The notes: a model not told the origin generated them from the letters alone. A DNA stretch of 42,529 bases from Candidatus Methanophagales archaeon (GCA_028572065.1 JAPVWK010000002.1:1-42529), one strand, 5' to 3'; positions 33,376 to 41,917 are shown, counted from the first letter of the stretch. Program-made: numbers and translations.

Positions 33376-34132
33376 GGAAGAAAGAATCGAAGAGTGCCTC
33401 AAATCCCTAGAAGAGCAGGATCTGGATCGGAGCGAGTATGAGATAATCGTGGTGGATGGAGAATCTACTGATAGGACAAGGGAGATAGCTCGCGTCTATG
33501 CGGATAAGGTTATTCCCCAGAGAAGTGAAGGAATTGGTGGTGCGAGAAGAGACGGTGCGGAAGCATCAAACGGCGAGATCCTGGTATTTACAGATGCGGA
33601 TACGATTCACGAAAGGCACTGGCTGAGAGTAATCTCAGAGAATTTAAAGAGCTATGACGTAAGCACGGGGCCCATTCTATTTTATGATGGCAACTACAAA
33701 TCAAACCTACTACGATTATGGCGGAAGATCTACGTCTTGTTCCACCTTTTCGATTTCTACTGGCTGATCGGGTCTAATATGGCGATTAAAATGGAGACAT
33801 ACCAGCGAATAGAAGGTCACCGGAATATCTCACTGCTGGAAGACTTTGATATATCTGTGAAGACGTTCAAAGAAGGGGACGTTCTCAGCAAGTACGATAA
33901 GAATCAACGTGTGTATACCTCTGCGAGGCGGCTGGATAATCTACTCACCTATTTCCTAATCTACGCATACGGTCATTACAATTATCATCTGGCCAGGAAT
34001 TTTGGCCGTCTGCTGGACTACCCCGCTTTCGATAGGATGGATTTAAAGACGATTCTAAATATCGCAGGTATCCAAAAGATAAACGATCTCTATATTAATT
34101 TACGTTCCGGTATTGGTAAGAAGGAGGGATAA
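33344..34132 (+). CDS. GT2-family glycosyltransferase
   Basis: About 262 residues. GTG 33344 is preferred, with GGTGAGG just upstream; the track start is GTG 33332. The GT-A fold is clear: LSIIIPALNEEERIEECL, YEIIVVDGESTDRT, GGARRDGAEASNGEILVF and the metal-binding TDADT. SLLEDFDISVK matches the ED acid motif. No membrane helices beyond a hydrophobic FHLFDFYWLIG stretch. It probably transfers a sugar to a lipid carrier or surface glycan. It overlaps the UbiA gene, so the two are co-translated. Confidence 0.87.
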   Translation: MLSIIIPALNEEERIEECLKSLEEQDLDRSEYEIIVVDGESTDRTREIARVYADKVIPQRSEGIGGARRDGAEASNGEILVFTDADTIHERHWLRVISENLKSYDVSTGPILFYDGNYKSNLLRLWRKIYVLFHLFDFYWLIGSNMAIKMETYQRIEGHRNISLLEDFDISVKTFKEGDVLSKYDKNQRVYTSARRLDNLLTYFLIYAYGHYNYHLARNFGRLLDYPAFDRMDLKTILNIAGIQKINDLYINLRSGIGKKEG

Positions 34133-34316
34133 TGAATACAATTAACTATAACTTAGCGTGTCTTTAGGGTTTATTTTCTTCGCAGGGACGCCATAATGAA
34201 ACGTTCTTTTGGAATTCCCATAGGTAAACGCCGCCTAAAACGCCGATGATAATTCCACCTGCGAAATCAGATAATAAAAATAAAATATTTATGGTGCAAA
34301 AATAATTAATGAAGAG

Positions 34317-34784
34317 ATGAGCGATAATGAAGCAGATAGTAACTTGATAGCCTACTGTGGACTTTACTGCGGCGATTGTTTTGCCCACAAGGGCAAGATT
34401 GCGGATTTAGCAAGAGACCTCAGAAAAGAATTGAGACAGTCAAAGTTTGATAAGACCGCGGAATCTTTGTCCGACATTTCATTCTTCAAGGTATTTGAAA
34501 GCTACGGGCAGTGCTATGAGGTACTGGGCGCACTGGTAAGATTCCGATGCAAGAACGCATGTCGAGGTGGCGGCGGTCCACCGTTCTGTAAGATACGAAA
34601 ATGCAGCCAGAAGAAAGGTATCGAAGGTTGTTGGGAATGCGATGAATTTGAGACCTGCGAAAAGCTGGACTTTTTGAAGCCAGGCCACGGAGATGCGCAT
34701 CTGAAGAACTTAAGGAAGATTAAGAAACAGGGGATTGATAAATTCATTGAAGGGAAGCGGTATTGGTATAATAAGATTAAGTAA
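34317..34784 (+). CDS. DUF3795 cysteine-rich protein
   Basis: 155 residues. Begins with the family hallmark LIAYCGLYCGDCFAHKGKIA and continues with a Cys-rich core (FRCKNACRGGGGPPFCKIRK, CSQKKGIEGCWECDEFETCE), likely binding zinc or an Fe-S cluster. DUF3795 proteins are common in methanogens and anaerobes, function unknown. Ribosome-binding GAAGAG precedes the ATG. A TATA-like AAAATATTTATGG lies about 30 bases upstream. Confidence 0.85.
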   Translation: MSDNEADSNLIAYCGLYCGDCFAHKGKIADLARDLRKELRQSKFDKTAESLSDISFFKVFESYGQCYEVLGALVRFRCKNACRGGGGPPFCKIRKCSQKKGIEGCWECDEFETCEKLDFLKPGHGDAHLKNLRKIKKQGIDKFIEGKRYWYNKIK

Positions 34785-34856
34785 GAACTACCTTGCAAAT
34801 CTTGCAAATATATTTAATGGTTGATTGACATGGATTTGAAATGAGGCAAAAGAAAA

Positions 34857-35321
34857 ATGGAAATACCAACTTTATCGGAAGAAGAAAAATGGGAGATGAT
34901 GCGCGAGATATTCGTGCTGAACAAGCAAGCAGATATTGGCTTCATTATGCAAATGGGAACGGAGAAGATGAGTGAATATGCGGAAATGACCTCTCAGCAA
35001 TATGCAGATATGTTGCGGGCAGAAGGCAAGGATAATGCAATCGGCTTTGCAATGAGCGAGGCGATAGTCCGTAAGAATTTAATGGGGAGCAATGTTGAAG
35101 TTGAGGGAAATCCCAACGAAGCAACTTTGAATCTGAAGAGAGACGGATTCCTGATAACAGCAATAAATCTCATAAAAAAAGGACTGGTGCCTATAAGTAA
35201 AGAGGATTTTCAACATGGATGCATTGAAGGCTATTTCAAACCAAGAGCAGAGAAACTGGGCTTGGAATTGAACGTTGAATATACAGATGAAGGATACGGG
35301 ATAAAGATATCCAAAAAATAA
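34857..35321 (+). CDS. Conserved hypothetical protein
   Basis: 154 residues, soluble, acidic, two-layer alpha/beta look. I do not recognise the family with confidence. The N-terminal half is helical (SEEEKWEMMREIFVLNKQAD), and the C-terminal half has TLNLKRDGFLITAINLIKKG and CIEGYFKPRAEKLGLELNVE, reminiscent of small ligand-binding or heme-NO-like domains. A TATA-like AAATATATTTAATGG lies about 45 bases upstream. It is followed 23 bases later by the VOC gene with its own GAGGAG site, so they may be co-transcribed. Confidence 0.6.
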   Translation: MEIPTLSEEEKWEMMREIFVLNKQADIGFIMQMGTEKMSEYAEMTSQQYADMLRAEGKDNAIGFAMSEAIVRKNLMGSNVEVEGNPNEATLNLKRDGFLITAINLIKKGLVPISKEDFQHGCIEGYFKPRAEKLGLELNVEYTDEGYGIKISKK

Positions 35322-35344
35322 AACATGAGAGGAGACAAATAAAA

Positions 35345-35944
35345 ATGCCAACAATAACTCATTTTATCGTGCCGGCAGATGACATGGAGCGAGCAAAAAA
35401 GTTCTACGCCGAATTATTTGATTGGAAAATCGAAAAATTCCCGGGACCAATAGATTACTATGCGATTACCACTACCGACGAAAACGGTGAGGAAGGTCTT
35501 GGTGGCGGGCTGGGAAAAAGAGAAGAACCACAAGAGGCAATTGTCAACTATGTTGATGTTCCGTCAGTGGATGAGTTCATTGCAAAAGTTAAAAAACTCG
35601 GTGGTAAAGTAGTGGTTCCCAAGACGGCTGTGCCCGGTATAGGATATGCTGCTGTTTGCATTGACACTGAGAATAATACCTTTGGACTCTGGGAATGCGA
35701 TGAAGACGCGAAAATGAACCAATGTGAAAGTTGCGGGATGCCGCTTGACGAAAAAACGACATCTAAATTTGACGACCGATATTGCATCCACTGCCAGAAC
35801 CAAGAAAGCGGTGAGTTGGGAAGTAAAGAACAGGTGCGGGAAGGTAGTATAAACGCCGCGATGCAGTTTATGGGTAAGACCAGAGCGGATGCAGAGAAGA
35901 TGGTGGATGAAATGATGCCAAAACTGCCACGGTGGCGAGAATAA
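35345..35944 (+). CDS. VOC (glyoxalase-like) domain fused to a zinc ribbon
   Basis: 199 residues. Residues 1-120 are a VOC domain (ITHFIVPADDMERAKKFYAE, AAVCIDTENNTFGLWE). Residues 125-199 hold a zinc ribbon (QCESCGMPLDEKT...YCIHCQ) with the helical tail typical of this putative-zinc-ribbon family, ending LPRWRE. VOC proteins bind metal and act on small molecules or antibiotics; the substrate here is unknown. The last 135 coding bases and about 60 bases downstream are duplicated 818 bases further on, at the end of the CopG-type antitoxin gene. Confidence 0.85.
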   Translation: MPTITHFIVPADDMERAKKFYAELFDWKIEKFPGPIDYYAITTTDENGEEGLGGGLGKREEPQEAIVNYVDVPSVDEFIAKVKKLGGKVVVPKTAVPGIGYAAVCIDTENNTFGLWECDEDAKMNQCESCGMPLDEKTTSKFDDRYCIHCQNQESGELGSKEQVREGSINAAMQFMGKTRADAEKMVDEMMPKLPRWRE

Positions 35945-36004
35945 AGGTGTAGGGCCAAACACGGAGTGCGATTACACACATCCTGTTTATCTCTTTTTTA
36001 TTTA
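35810..36004 (+). repeat. 195-bp duplicated segment, copy A
   Basis: Runs from GGTGAGTTGGGAAGTAAAGA through the gene end (CTGCCACGGTGGCGAGAATA) to TTTATCTCTTTTTTATTT. It aligns without net gap to 36628-36822 at an offset of 818 bases. Confidence 0.85.
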
Positions 36005-36087
36005 GTTGAAGTGAAAAAATAGGATTCTATGACCTCTCAAGAGAGGAACGGGAAAAAACGGTCCAAAAGATAGAACGCGAAATATAA

Positions 36088-36374
36088 ATGAAGATTGAAG
36101 GAATAATATGGCTCAGAGACATTGTGGACAAGCTTGCTCTTAAACACCACGTTGAAACTCATGAGGTTGAGGAAGTGCTCTCAGTGGCAAATCTAAGTTT
36201 CGTTTTGTTAAGAAAGGGGAACGAGAGGGTGAAGGTGTATACTTAGCTTTAGGACGAACCAGCGCAGGACGATATTTGTCGGTACTTTTTATTTATAAAA
36301 AGACAAAAGAGGTATTAATATTGAGTGCCAGAGACATGGCAAGAAAGGAAAGGAGACAATATGACAAAAAGTGA
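36088..36374 (+). pseudogene. BrnT-like toxin gene with one-base frameshift
   Basis: Missing from the ORF track because it is broken. ATG 36088 encodes MKIEGIIWLRDIVDKLALKH and HHVETHEVEEVLSVAN. After a one-base loss near 36193 the next frame continues KFRFVKKGEREGEGVYLALG, RTSAGRYLSVLFIYK and ILSARDMARKERRQYDKK to TGA 36374. Inserting one base (making Asn-Pro-Lys) restores the BrnT-type RNase pattern, including the terminal SAR-x-x-x-x-ERR motif. The stop overlaps the antitoxin start by 14 bases, the standard toxin-antitoxin layout. Either truly dead or a sequencing error. Confidence 0.75.
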
Positions 36375-36762
36375 ATTAAAAAATCTGCCACGTTTTGGAT
36401 CCCTTGATGAACTTGTAAAGTTCTTTGATACCCATGATCTGGGTGAATACTGGACTGAGATGCCGGAAGCGCACTTTGAAGTTGATGTCAATAGGAAGAC
36501 GCATCTCTTTGCTATTAACACAGAACTTGCTAATAAATTGACAGACATTGCTAAATCCCGAAAAATCTCTTCCGAGGTACTTATCAGCACTTGGTTAAAA
36601 GAGAAAATTCAGGAACAGATAGAGAACGGTGAATTGGCAAGTAAAGAACAGGTGCGGGAAGGCAGTATAAACGCTGCAATGAAGTTTAGGGGTAAGACAA
36701 GAGCGAAAGCCGAAAAGATGGCGGATGAAATGATGCAAAAATTGCCACGGTGGCGAGAATAA
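36361..36762 (+). CDS. CopG-type antitoxin with a captured zinc-ribbon-protein tail
   Basis: 134 residues from ATG 36361, with AAGGAGACAAT directly upstream; the track start at 36325 is too early. The N-terminal part (LPRFGSLDELVKFFDTHDLG, EYWTEMPEAHFEVD, ELANKLTDIAKSRKISSE) is a CopG/BrnA-like antitoxin that binds DNA and neutralises the upstream toxin. From residue 90 the sequence SKEQVREGSINAAMKFRG...LPRWRE is a near copy of the end of the VOC/zinc-ribbon protein. It lacks the cysteines, so the tail is a duplicated scrap rather than a working ribbon. Confidence 0.8.
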   Translation: MTKSELKNLPRFGSLDELVKFFDTHDLGEYWTEMPEAHFEVDVNRKTHLFAINTELANKLTDIAKSRKISSEVLISTWLKEKIQEQIENGELASKEQVREGSINAAMKFRGKTRAKAEKMADEMMQKLPRWRE

Positions 36763-36822
36763 AGGCGTAGGAACAAACACGGAGGGGTGTGACCACCCCC
36801 GGTTTATCTCTTTTTTATTTTA
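36628..36822 (+). repeat. 195-bp duplicated segment, copy B
   Basis: Second copy of 35810-36004, now forming the 3' end of the antitoxin gene and its downstream terminator region. About 83-85% identical by eye. Confidence 0.85.
36784..36816 (+). terminator. Hairpin plus T-run terminator after the antitoxin gene
   Basis: GGGGTG-TGAC-CACCCC forms a perfect 6-bp stem, followed by GGTTTATCTCTTTTTTATTT. Copy A of the duplication has only a degenerate stem at the matching place. Confidence 0.6.
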
Positions 36823-36941
36823 GCAGAGGCAAAATTATAGTATTCCATGATCGCACAAATGCGGAAACGAAAATTAGAGATAACACCTATAACGGGGCAA
36901 CGGAATAGGTGGAGCTTTAATGCGAGGGGGGACTCGGCATC

Positions 36942-37850
36942 ATGGAGACCGTAACTATTGAACCAAAGCCACCATACGATATAAAGACGCATTTTGAACA
37001 TTACAGCTTAGGTAATCTTCAACCATTGCCCGCCATATACGAAAAGGGTATTTACCGGCGGGCGTTCCGACTAAAAGATGATATTTTGGTTCCTTTTGAA
37101 ATCGAACTAAATGATGATGTGGATAGCCCGAAATTAAAGGCTACTTTTTATTCTGCTATTACTAATAAGGAACGAGAACAAGCCATTGCTAAACTAAAAT
37201 GGGTTCTTGACACGGAATACGATTTGAAACCGTGCTATGAATACATGAATTCTGACCCGATTTTGAGTAGGGTCCGGAACAATAATTATGGCTTAAGGCC
37301 GAGCTACTACAGCACCGTCTATGAAGCGATTATTGTCGCAATAGTGCAACAACAAATTTCATTGAAGATAGCCAGCCATATGGTATCACTTATTGTCAGA
37401 AGATATGGCGACTGTATCCGGGTTGGCAATAAAGAATTCTGGGAGTTCCCGTCACCAAAAGAACTGGCAAAAGCCACTGTCAAAGGTTTAAGAGATTGTA
37501 AATTGAGCGAACGGAAAGCAGAGTATATTCGTAATTTCTCGCAGGTAGTTGCAAAAGGTGAGTTTTACCCAGAGAGCTTGAAAAAGTGCGATTATGTGCA
37601 GATTGTAGATAAAATAACTTCTTTTCGGGGCATGGGGCTGTGGACCGCGGAAAGTGTAATTGTAACTTCCATTGATGTTGAAAATGTGAATCCATCAGGC
37701 GACTTGGGTGCAAGAAAGGCGATTTCGCATTTTTATAGTGGCGACAAACTCATGAGTGAAGCGGAGGTCCGGAACTTTACTGAAAGATGGGGGAGATATA
37801 AAGGGATTATTACTTATTACTTGATGGCGGAATATGTACATAACGAGTGA
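36942..37850 (+). CDS. AlkA/3-methyladenine-DNA-glycosylase-like HhH-GPD protein
   Basis: 302 residues. The HhH-GPD core spans about 100-300: AIIVAIVQQQISLKIASHMV, the helix-hairpin-helix ITSFRGMGLWTAESVIV near residue 225, and the catalytic Asp in NPSGDLGARKAI near residue 252. The N-terminal beta domain resembles AlkA. It would remove alkylated bases from DNA. No C-terminal Fe-S cysteines, so not the EndoIII/MutY branch. GAGGGGGGAC precedes the ATG. Single gene. Confidence 0.87.
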   Translation: METVTIEPKPPYDIKTHFEHYSLGNLQPLPAIYEKGIYRRAFRLKDDILVPFEIELNDDVDSPKLKATFYSAITNKEREQAIAKLKWVLDTEYDLKPCYEYMNSDPILSRVRNNNYGLRPSYYSTVYEAIIVAIVQQQISLKIASHMVSLIVRRYGDCIRVGNKEFWEFPSPKELAKATVKGLRDCKLSERKAEYIRNFSQVVAKGEFYPESLKKCDYVQIVDKITSFRGMGLWTAESVIVTSIDVENVNPSGDLGARKAISHFYSGDKLMSEAEVRNFTERWGRYKGIITYYLMAEYVHNE

Positions 37851-37870
37851 AAAATGGGCAACTGTTTAGT

Positions 37871-38000
37871 TAACCACAAGATCACACAGATTTCCACGAG
37901 AAAACCTTTACCAAAAGAATCTTGTTTTTCTTTTAGCACAGGTTTTCTTTTTGTAAAAAAGAAAAAGTGTTGTGTTAATCTCGTGAAATCTCGTGGTTTC
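37871..38000. repeat. Composite inverted-repeat element with nested perfect hairpin
   Basis: The 311-base gap between the glycosylase and antiporter genes holds outer arms TAACCACAAGATCACACAGA... (37871-37900) and its imperfect reverse complement (37968-38000). Inside is a perfect 10-bp stem TTTTCTTTTT-GTA-AAAAAGAAAA (37943-37965). The arms resemble motifs at 14917 and 16318. Nothing else recognisable in the gap. Confidence 0.6.
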
Positions 38001-38161
38001 TTACCCCGCTGCTATACAAATACAGAAATGGCATTAGATACTATTTTAGCAACGTTTAAATAACAGCATCTTAAGAGTTCGACGAGTGGTGACGTTTTGG
38101 TAGAGGCTAACCAGGTATAGCATAGTTACAGAAATGACATACGTATGCCCACTGCGAAACC

Positions 38162-39715
38162 TTACGACGGTATCACATTTCCTATCGCGACATCCACAAG
38201 GTCATAGATGTACATTGAAAGCATATCTACATACGGTGCGAGCATCTCCACAGGTCTCAAGATGAAAGCCAAAAAGAAGATAACCGAAAAAATCGCGGTT
38301 ATCGCTAACGGTATGACCACAAGAGAAGTTGATTCTTTCACTTTTGGCTCTGCTACCGCGCCCTCCGGTTCCTTAAAGAATGCGGTATGTAATATCGGGA
38401 AGAAATAAATAACATCCAGTAAAGACGCAATCAAAAGGACGAACAGGAATATAATCATCACAGGTGAAATAGTTTCGTATGCCACGTATGTACCCATGCA
38501 CAAATACCATTTACTTATGAAGCCCACAGCAGGCGGAATACCACACATTCCAAGCGCACCTACGGTGAATGCCAGCATCGTTATCGGCATTGTCTTCCCT
38601 ATGCCACCCATCTCACTTATGTTCTTCTTACCGGTGGCCACCATTATCGCACCGGCACACATAAACAGCGTTATCTTCATGTAGCCGTGGAACGGAATGT
38701 GCATCATAGCACCCCGTATTCCTGGTTCTGTTAACAACGCCGCGCCCAAAAGTATGTAGGACAACTGATTTATGGTAGAATATGCAAGTCTTCTTTTCAA
38801 ATTGTCTTGACCGATGGCAAACAAATTGGAAACGATCATTGTAAAGCCCGCGATGCATGCAAGTAGCAGACCCAGTCCAAGCGAGGTCATCAAGTCCACA
38901 CCATATATGAAACACACAATCCGGACGATTCCGAACACGCCCGCTTTCACCACTGCTACTGCGTGCAGTAACGCGCTTACAGGTGTCGGCGCCACCATCG
39001 CTGCGGGTAACCATGAATGGAACGGCATCCACGCCGCCTTCAGAAACCCCAAAAGGAAACAGACGAACAAAATTATCAGTGTCCACTTATGTGCAGGATT
39101 AAGAGCAGCAAGCGCAGCTATCCCACCATTCGTGAAGTCCGTGGTCCCTGTAAGATAGTAAACCATCACCAACCCAAACAGGAAGAAACAACCCGAGGTG
39201 AGCAGATACGCGAAATACTTATGACCCGCGCTCAAAGCCTCTGCCGTCTGATCGTGAACAACCAGAGCATATGTCGAGACAGTTAAAATCTCATAAAAAA
39301 TGAACAGCGTGAGCAAATTCGCGGACATTGCAATGCCCAAAGCACCAAATATGGCAAGAGCAAAGCTAAAGTAGAATCTAGTCTGTGCATGCTCCTTCAA
39401 CGACCTCATATAGCCTATGGAATAGAAAGTGACCAATATCCAGAGAGAAGAAGAAGTGAGTGCGAATAGCATACCGAACGCATCTACTTTTAAGCCAATT
39501 CCCAGGCCCGGCAATAAAGTCTGGCTAAAGGTGAATCTGATAACGTCGCCACCTAAAACAGGCTGTATCATAGACAGAACGAGCGAGAACGTTGCTATAC
39601 TCGCTACGATTGCCACTCCTTCCCGGATATTCGGCCATTTACCTAACATAAATATTAAAGGCGCTGCTATTAACGGGCACAGAAGGACTAACAGTGGCGT
39701 AAGCATCTCTACCAT
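38162..39715 (-). CDS. Mrp/Nuo-type proton-antiporter membrane subunit (NuoL/M/MrpD family), second of pair
   Basis: 517 residues, about 14 membrane helices (Proton_antipo_M). Conserved transport residues: the TM5 Glu in LLTLFIFYEILTVSTYALV, the TM7 Lys in FLLGFLKAAWMPFHSWLPAA and the Lys/His pair in VSALLHAVAVVKAG. ATG 39715 overlaps the TAG of the upstream subunit (ATGGTAG). No small Mrp subunits or hydrogenase/Nuo genes are in the window, though the operon may have lost or never had them. Function: Na+/H+ exchange or an ion-pumping module of a larger complex. Confidence 0.88.
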   Translation of the reverse strand: MVEMLTPLLVLLCPLIAAPLIFMLGKWPNIREGVAIVASIATFSLVLSMIQPVLGGDVIRFTFSQTLLPGLGIGLKVDAFGMLFALTSSSLWILVTFYSIGYMRSLKEHAQTRFYFSFALAIFGALGIAMSANLLTLFIFYEILTVSTYALVVHDQTAEALSAGHKYFAYLLTSGCFFLFGLVMVYYLTGTTDFTNGGIAALAALNPAHKWTLIILFVCFLLGFLKAAWMPFHSWLPAAMVAPTPVSALLHAVAVVKAGVFGIVRIVCFIYGVDLMTSLGLGLLLACIAGFTMIVSNLFAIGQDNLKRRLAYSTINQLSYILLGAALLTEPGIRGAMMHIPFHGYMKITLFMCAGAIMVATGKKNISEMGGIGKTMPITMLAFTVGALGMCGIPPAVGFISKWYLCMGTYVAYETISPVMIIFLFVLLIASLLDVIYFFPILHTAFFKEPEGAVAEPKVKESTSLVVIPLAITAIFSVIFFLAFILRPVEMLAPYVDMLSMYIYDLVDVAIGNVIPS

Positions 39716-41247
39716 TGCGGCATCCCTCCTACACCCAATTCACATAACATCTGGTCCATCATAGGTGCAAACACGCCTGTAAGCCATAAAATACCCACGA
39801 CAATACAAAGAACCGCGAGTAATAACATTGGTACAACCATACTGAGCGGCACATCCGCCTTCTTCGTGTCGTGATGATGCCCCCCCCCAGAGTTGACAAA
39901 ATAAATACGGTCAACTATTCGCCAGAAATAAGCAAGGTTTAGAAGCGTACTGATCATGAGTATAACTACGAATGCGTAACCGGAAATAGGCAAAGTTGCC
40001 GTAGCCTCTAAAGACGCAAAAAGTAAAAACAGTTTCGTGGCAAAGCCAGTACACGGGGGCACACCAATCATGGCAATTGCAGCTAAAGTGAATGCCGCAC
40101 TTGCAAATGGCATCTTCTTCCCTAACCCTTCAAAATCTTTTATATCCCAGAGGTTCAATTTGTAGATGAATGCACCAGCCGCCAAAAACAGGCAGCCTTT
40201 CATTATCGCATGATTTAAGATATGCGCAATCGCTCCGACAAGGCCCCAGGCCGAAATTGGCGCCAGTCCTATTCCCAACACGATATAGCCTATCTGGGCA
40301 ATGCTGGAATATGCAAGCATCCGCTTCAATTTTGTCTGCTGTATCGCGAGTACCGACCCAGCGATTATGCCTATCGCTGCGATCCAGCAGAGTGCCATTT
40401 CCACACCGCCATAGCTCTGCAAGAACTTGATTGTGAACACGGAGAAAATAACTCTTATTAAGGCATATACCGAAACTTTGGACATCGTGGCTGCGATTAT
40501 CGCACTTACAGCAGAAGGTGCGTACGTGTATGCGTCCGGCTGCCATACATGTAACGGAAATAGCGCCATCTTTATGCTCATCCCGACAGCAAAGAACACA
40601 AACGCTGCTTGCACTGCTCTGTTCCCATACAGCGGTGGCAGCAGTGCCGAAAGGTCGGCCATATTTAGCGTGCCGGTAACCGCGTATAGGAAACCCGCGC
40701 CTAACAGGTAGAAACAGGCACCCATAGAGCCCATAATCACATAGTTGTAACTCGCTTTTAACGCTCTTCCACCGGCAACTGCTATCAGTGCGTATGACGC
40801 TAATGCCGATATTTCCAGGAATACGTACAAATTAAAAATATCACCTGTCACAACTATGCCACATAAACCGGTGATAAGTAGTTGAAATACCGAATAGAAC
40901 GGAACTATCTTAAGCGGTAGCTCCTTCTCTACGCTTCGTTTTGAATATATAGCACAAATAAAGCTAAGAAATAGAATCACGATGAGTACATACGCATTAA
41001 ACGTATCTATTACGTATTCTATGCCCCATGGCGGTGCCCAGCCACCCAATTGGTAATGTATGGGCCCTTCTGCCAAGACGCGTTTCAGCATAGAGAACGC
41101 CATCAACAGTTGTATGAATATAGTAGCTAACGAAATAGGAAACGCGACTTTCTTATTTAGCCAACCTGCGATTAAGATAGTAAATGCAGCAAACATCGAG
41201 ATTACAATCACAAGTACCGGATAATGTTCAGCTAAAAACCATGTCAT
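39709..41247 (-). CDS. Mrp/Nuo-type proton-antiporter membrane subunit (MrpD/NuoN-like), first of pair
   Basis: About 512 residues from ATG 41247; the track uses the GTG just before it. About 14 membrane helices. Key residues: Glu in IFNLYVFLEISALASYALIA, Lys in FAVGMSIKMALFPLHVWQPD, the YAPSAVSAIIAATMSK loop, and His/Lys in IAHILNHAIMKGCLFLA. The second-to-last segment has a His-rich GGGHHHDTKK linker. GGGAGAG is the ribosome-binding site. Ends at TAG inside the next gene's start. Works with the neighbouring paralogue. Confidence 0.88.
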   Translation of the reverse strand: MTWFLAEHYPVLVIVISMFAAFTILIAGWLNKKVAFPISLATIFIQLLMAFSMLKRVLAEGPIHYQLGGWAPPWGIEYVIDTFNAYVLIVILFLSFICAIYSKRSVEKELPLKIVPFYSVFQLLITGLCGIVVTGDIFNLYVFLEISALASYALIAVAGGRALKASYNYVIMGSMGACFYLLGAGFLYAVTGTLNMADLSALLPPLYGNRAVQAAFVFFAVGMSIKMALFPLHVWQPDAYTYAPSAVSAIIAATMSKVSVYALIRVIFSVFTIKFLQSYGGVEMALCWIAAIGIIAGSVLAIQQTKLKRMLAYSSIAQIGYIVLGIGLAPISAWGLVGAIAHILNHAIMKGCLFLAAGAFIYKLNLWDIKDFEGLGKKMPFASAAFTLAAIAMIGVPPCTGFATKLFLLFASLEATATLPISGYAFVVILMISTLLNLAYFWRIVDRIYFVNSGGGHHHDTKKADVPLSMVVPMLLLAVLCIVVGILWLTGVFAPMMDQMLCELGVGGMPQW

Positions 41248-41354
41248 CACTATTTCTCTCCCTTCCGCTTTTAGTTCGCCCTCTCGCTACGTCCTTCCTT
41301 AGTCATTTCCCTTCTCTTCGCCATCCGTACACCAACCTAAATAGGATAGAAACA

Positions 41355-41366
41355 CTATATATATCT
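41355..41366 (-). promoter_or_regulatory. TATA box of the antiporter operon
   Basis: GATATATATAGT on the minus strand, about 110 bases before ATG 41247, implying a leader of about 85 bases. Confidence 0.4.
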
Positions 41367-41386
41367 TTCCTTTTTTCGCTGTTGTA

Positions 41387-41917
41387 TCACCAGGGCACAT
41401 CTTTTCGCCCCAGTTTAAAGCCTGTGTAATTTGTAAGTAAGTGCAGTATCGGCGTAATTATAACTACTATAATGATTATTTCTGGAGTGAAAGCGTCAAT
41501 GAACCAATCTCGTGCAAACAGGAACAGAAGCAGCCACGCGCCCGCTACAAAGTCCAGTTGATCTACAACAGGAAAGGGTGCACCTCTTTTCAGGCCCACG
41601 CGCCGCTTTACGAGACTGGCCAGGAGGTCACCAAGCATTGCACCTGCGGATAAGCAAAGAATCGTGACTAAACAAAGAGGGAAAGGCCCGAACGAGTGGG
41701 ACATGGGTTGTTGGATTATACCACATAGGACTCCGCAAGCGGTGCCCTTCAAGAAGCCTTCATATGTCTTGCCATCACCCAGCAACCGGTTTTTACCCCA
41801 ATAAATACCGCGGTCTATGGGTGTTTTCCCTTTGAAGAACCCCGCACTCAGATTCGTGATGTACGCAGGCAGCATCAGCCATATCGCATAGAGGATAATC
41901 ATAGGGTCCATATTCAC
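41387..41917 (-). CDS. carS: CDP-archaeol synthase
   Basis: 176 residues, about five membrane helices. CarS hallmarks: PAYITNLSAGFFKGKTPIDR, the catalytic-loop KNRLLGDGKTYEGFLKG, and KRGAPFPVVDQLDFVAGA. It transfers CMP from CTP to unsaturated archaetidic acid, making the CDP-archaeol precursor of all archaeal polar lipids. This is the clearest archaeal marker in the window. Length is normal. Start could be Met 1 or Met 3. It sits upstream of the antiporter genes, but a TATA box between them suggests separate transcription. Confidence 0.92.
   Translation of the reverse strand: MNMDPMIILYAIWLMLPAYITNLSAGFFKGKTPIDRGIYWGKNRLLGDGKTYEGFLKGTACGVLCGIIQQPMSHSFGPFPLCLVTILCLSAGAMLGDLLASLVKRRVGLKRGAPFPVVDQLDFVAGAWLLLFLFARDWFIDAFTPEIIIIVVIITPILHLLTNYTGFKLGRKDVPW

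Noticed and set aside
34164-34388. Minus-strand ORF of 74 residues with a hydrophobic FAGGIIIGVLGGVYLWEF segment
   Set aside because: It overlaps the start of the DUF3795 gene, has no clear ribosome-binding site or family, and the hydrophobic stretch alone is weak evidence. It could be a relic of a membrane protein.
35998-36087. Short coding-like peptide FYDLSREEREKTVQKIEREI before the BrnT-like gene
   Set aside because: No start codon and only about 20 codons; it may be a relic, but no family could be assigned.
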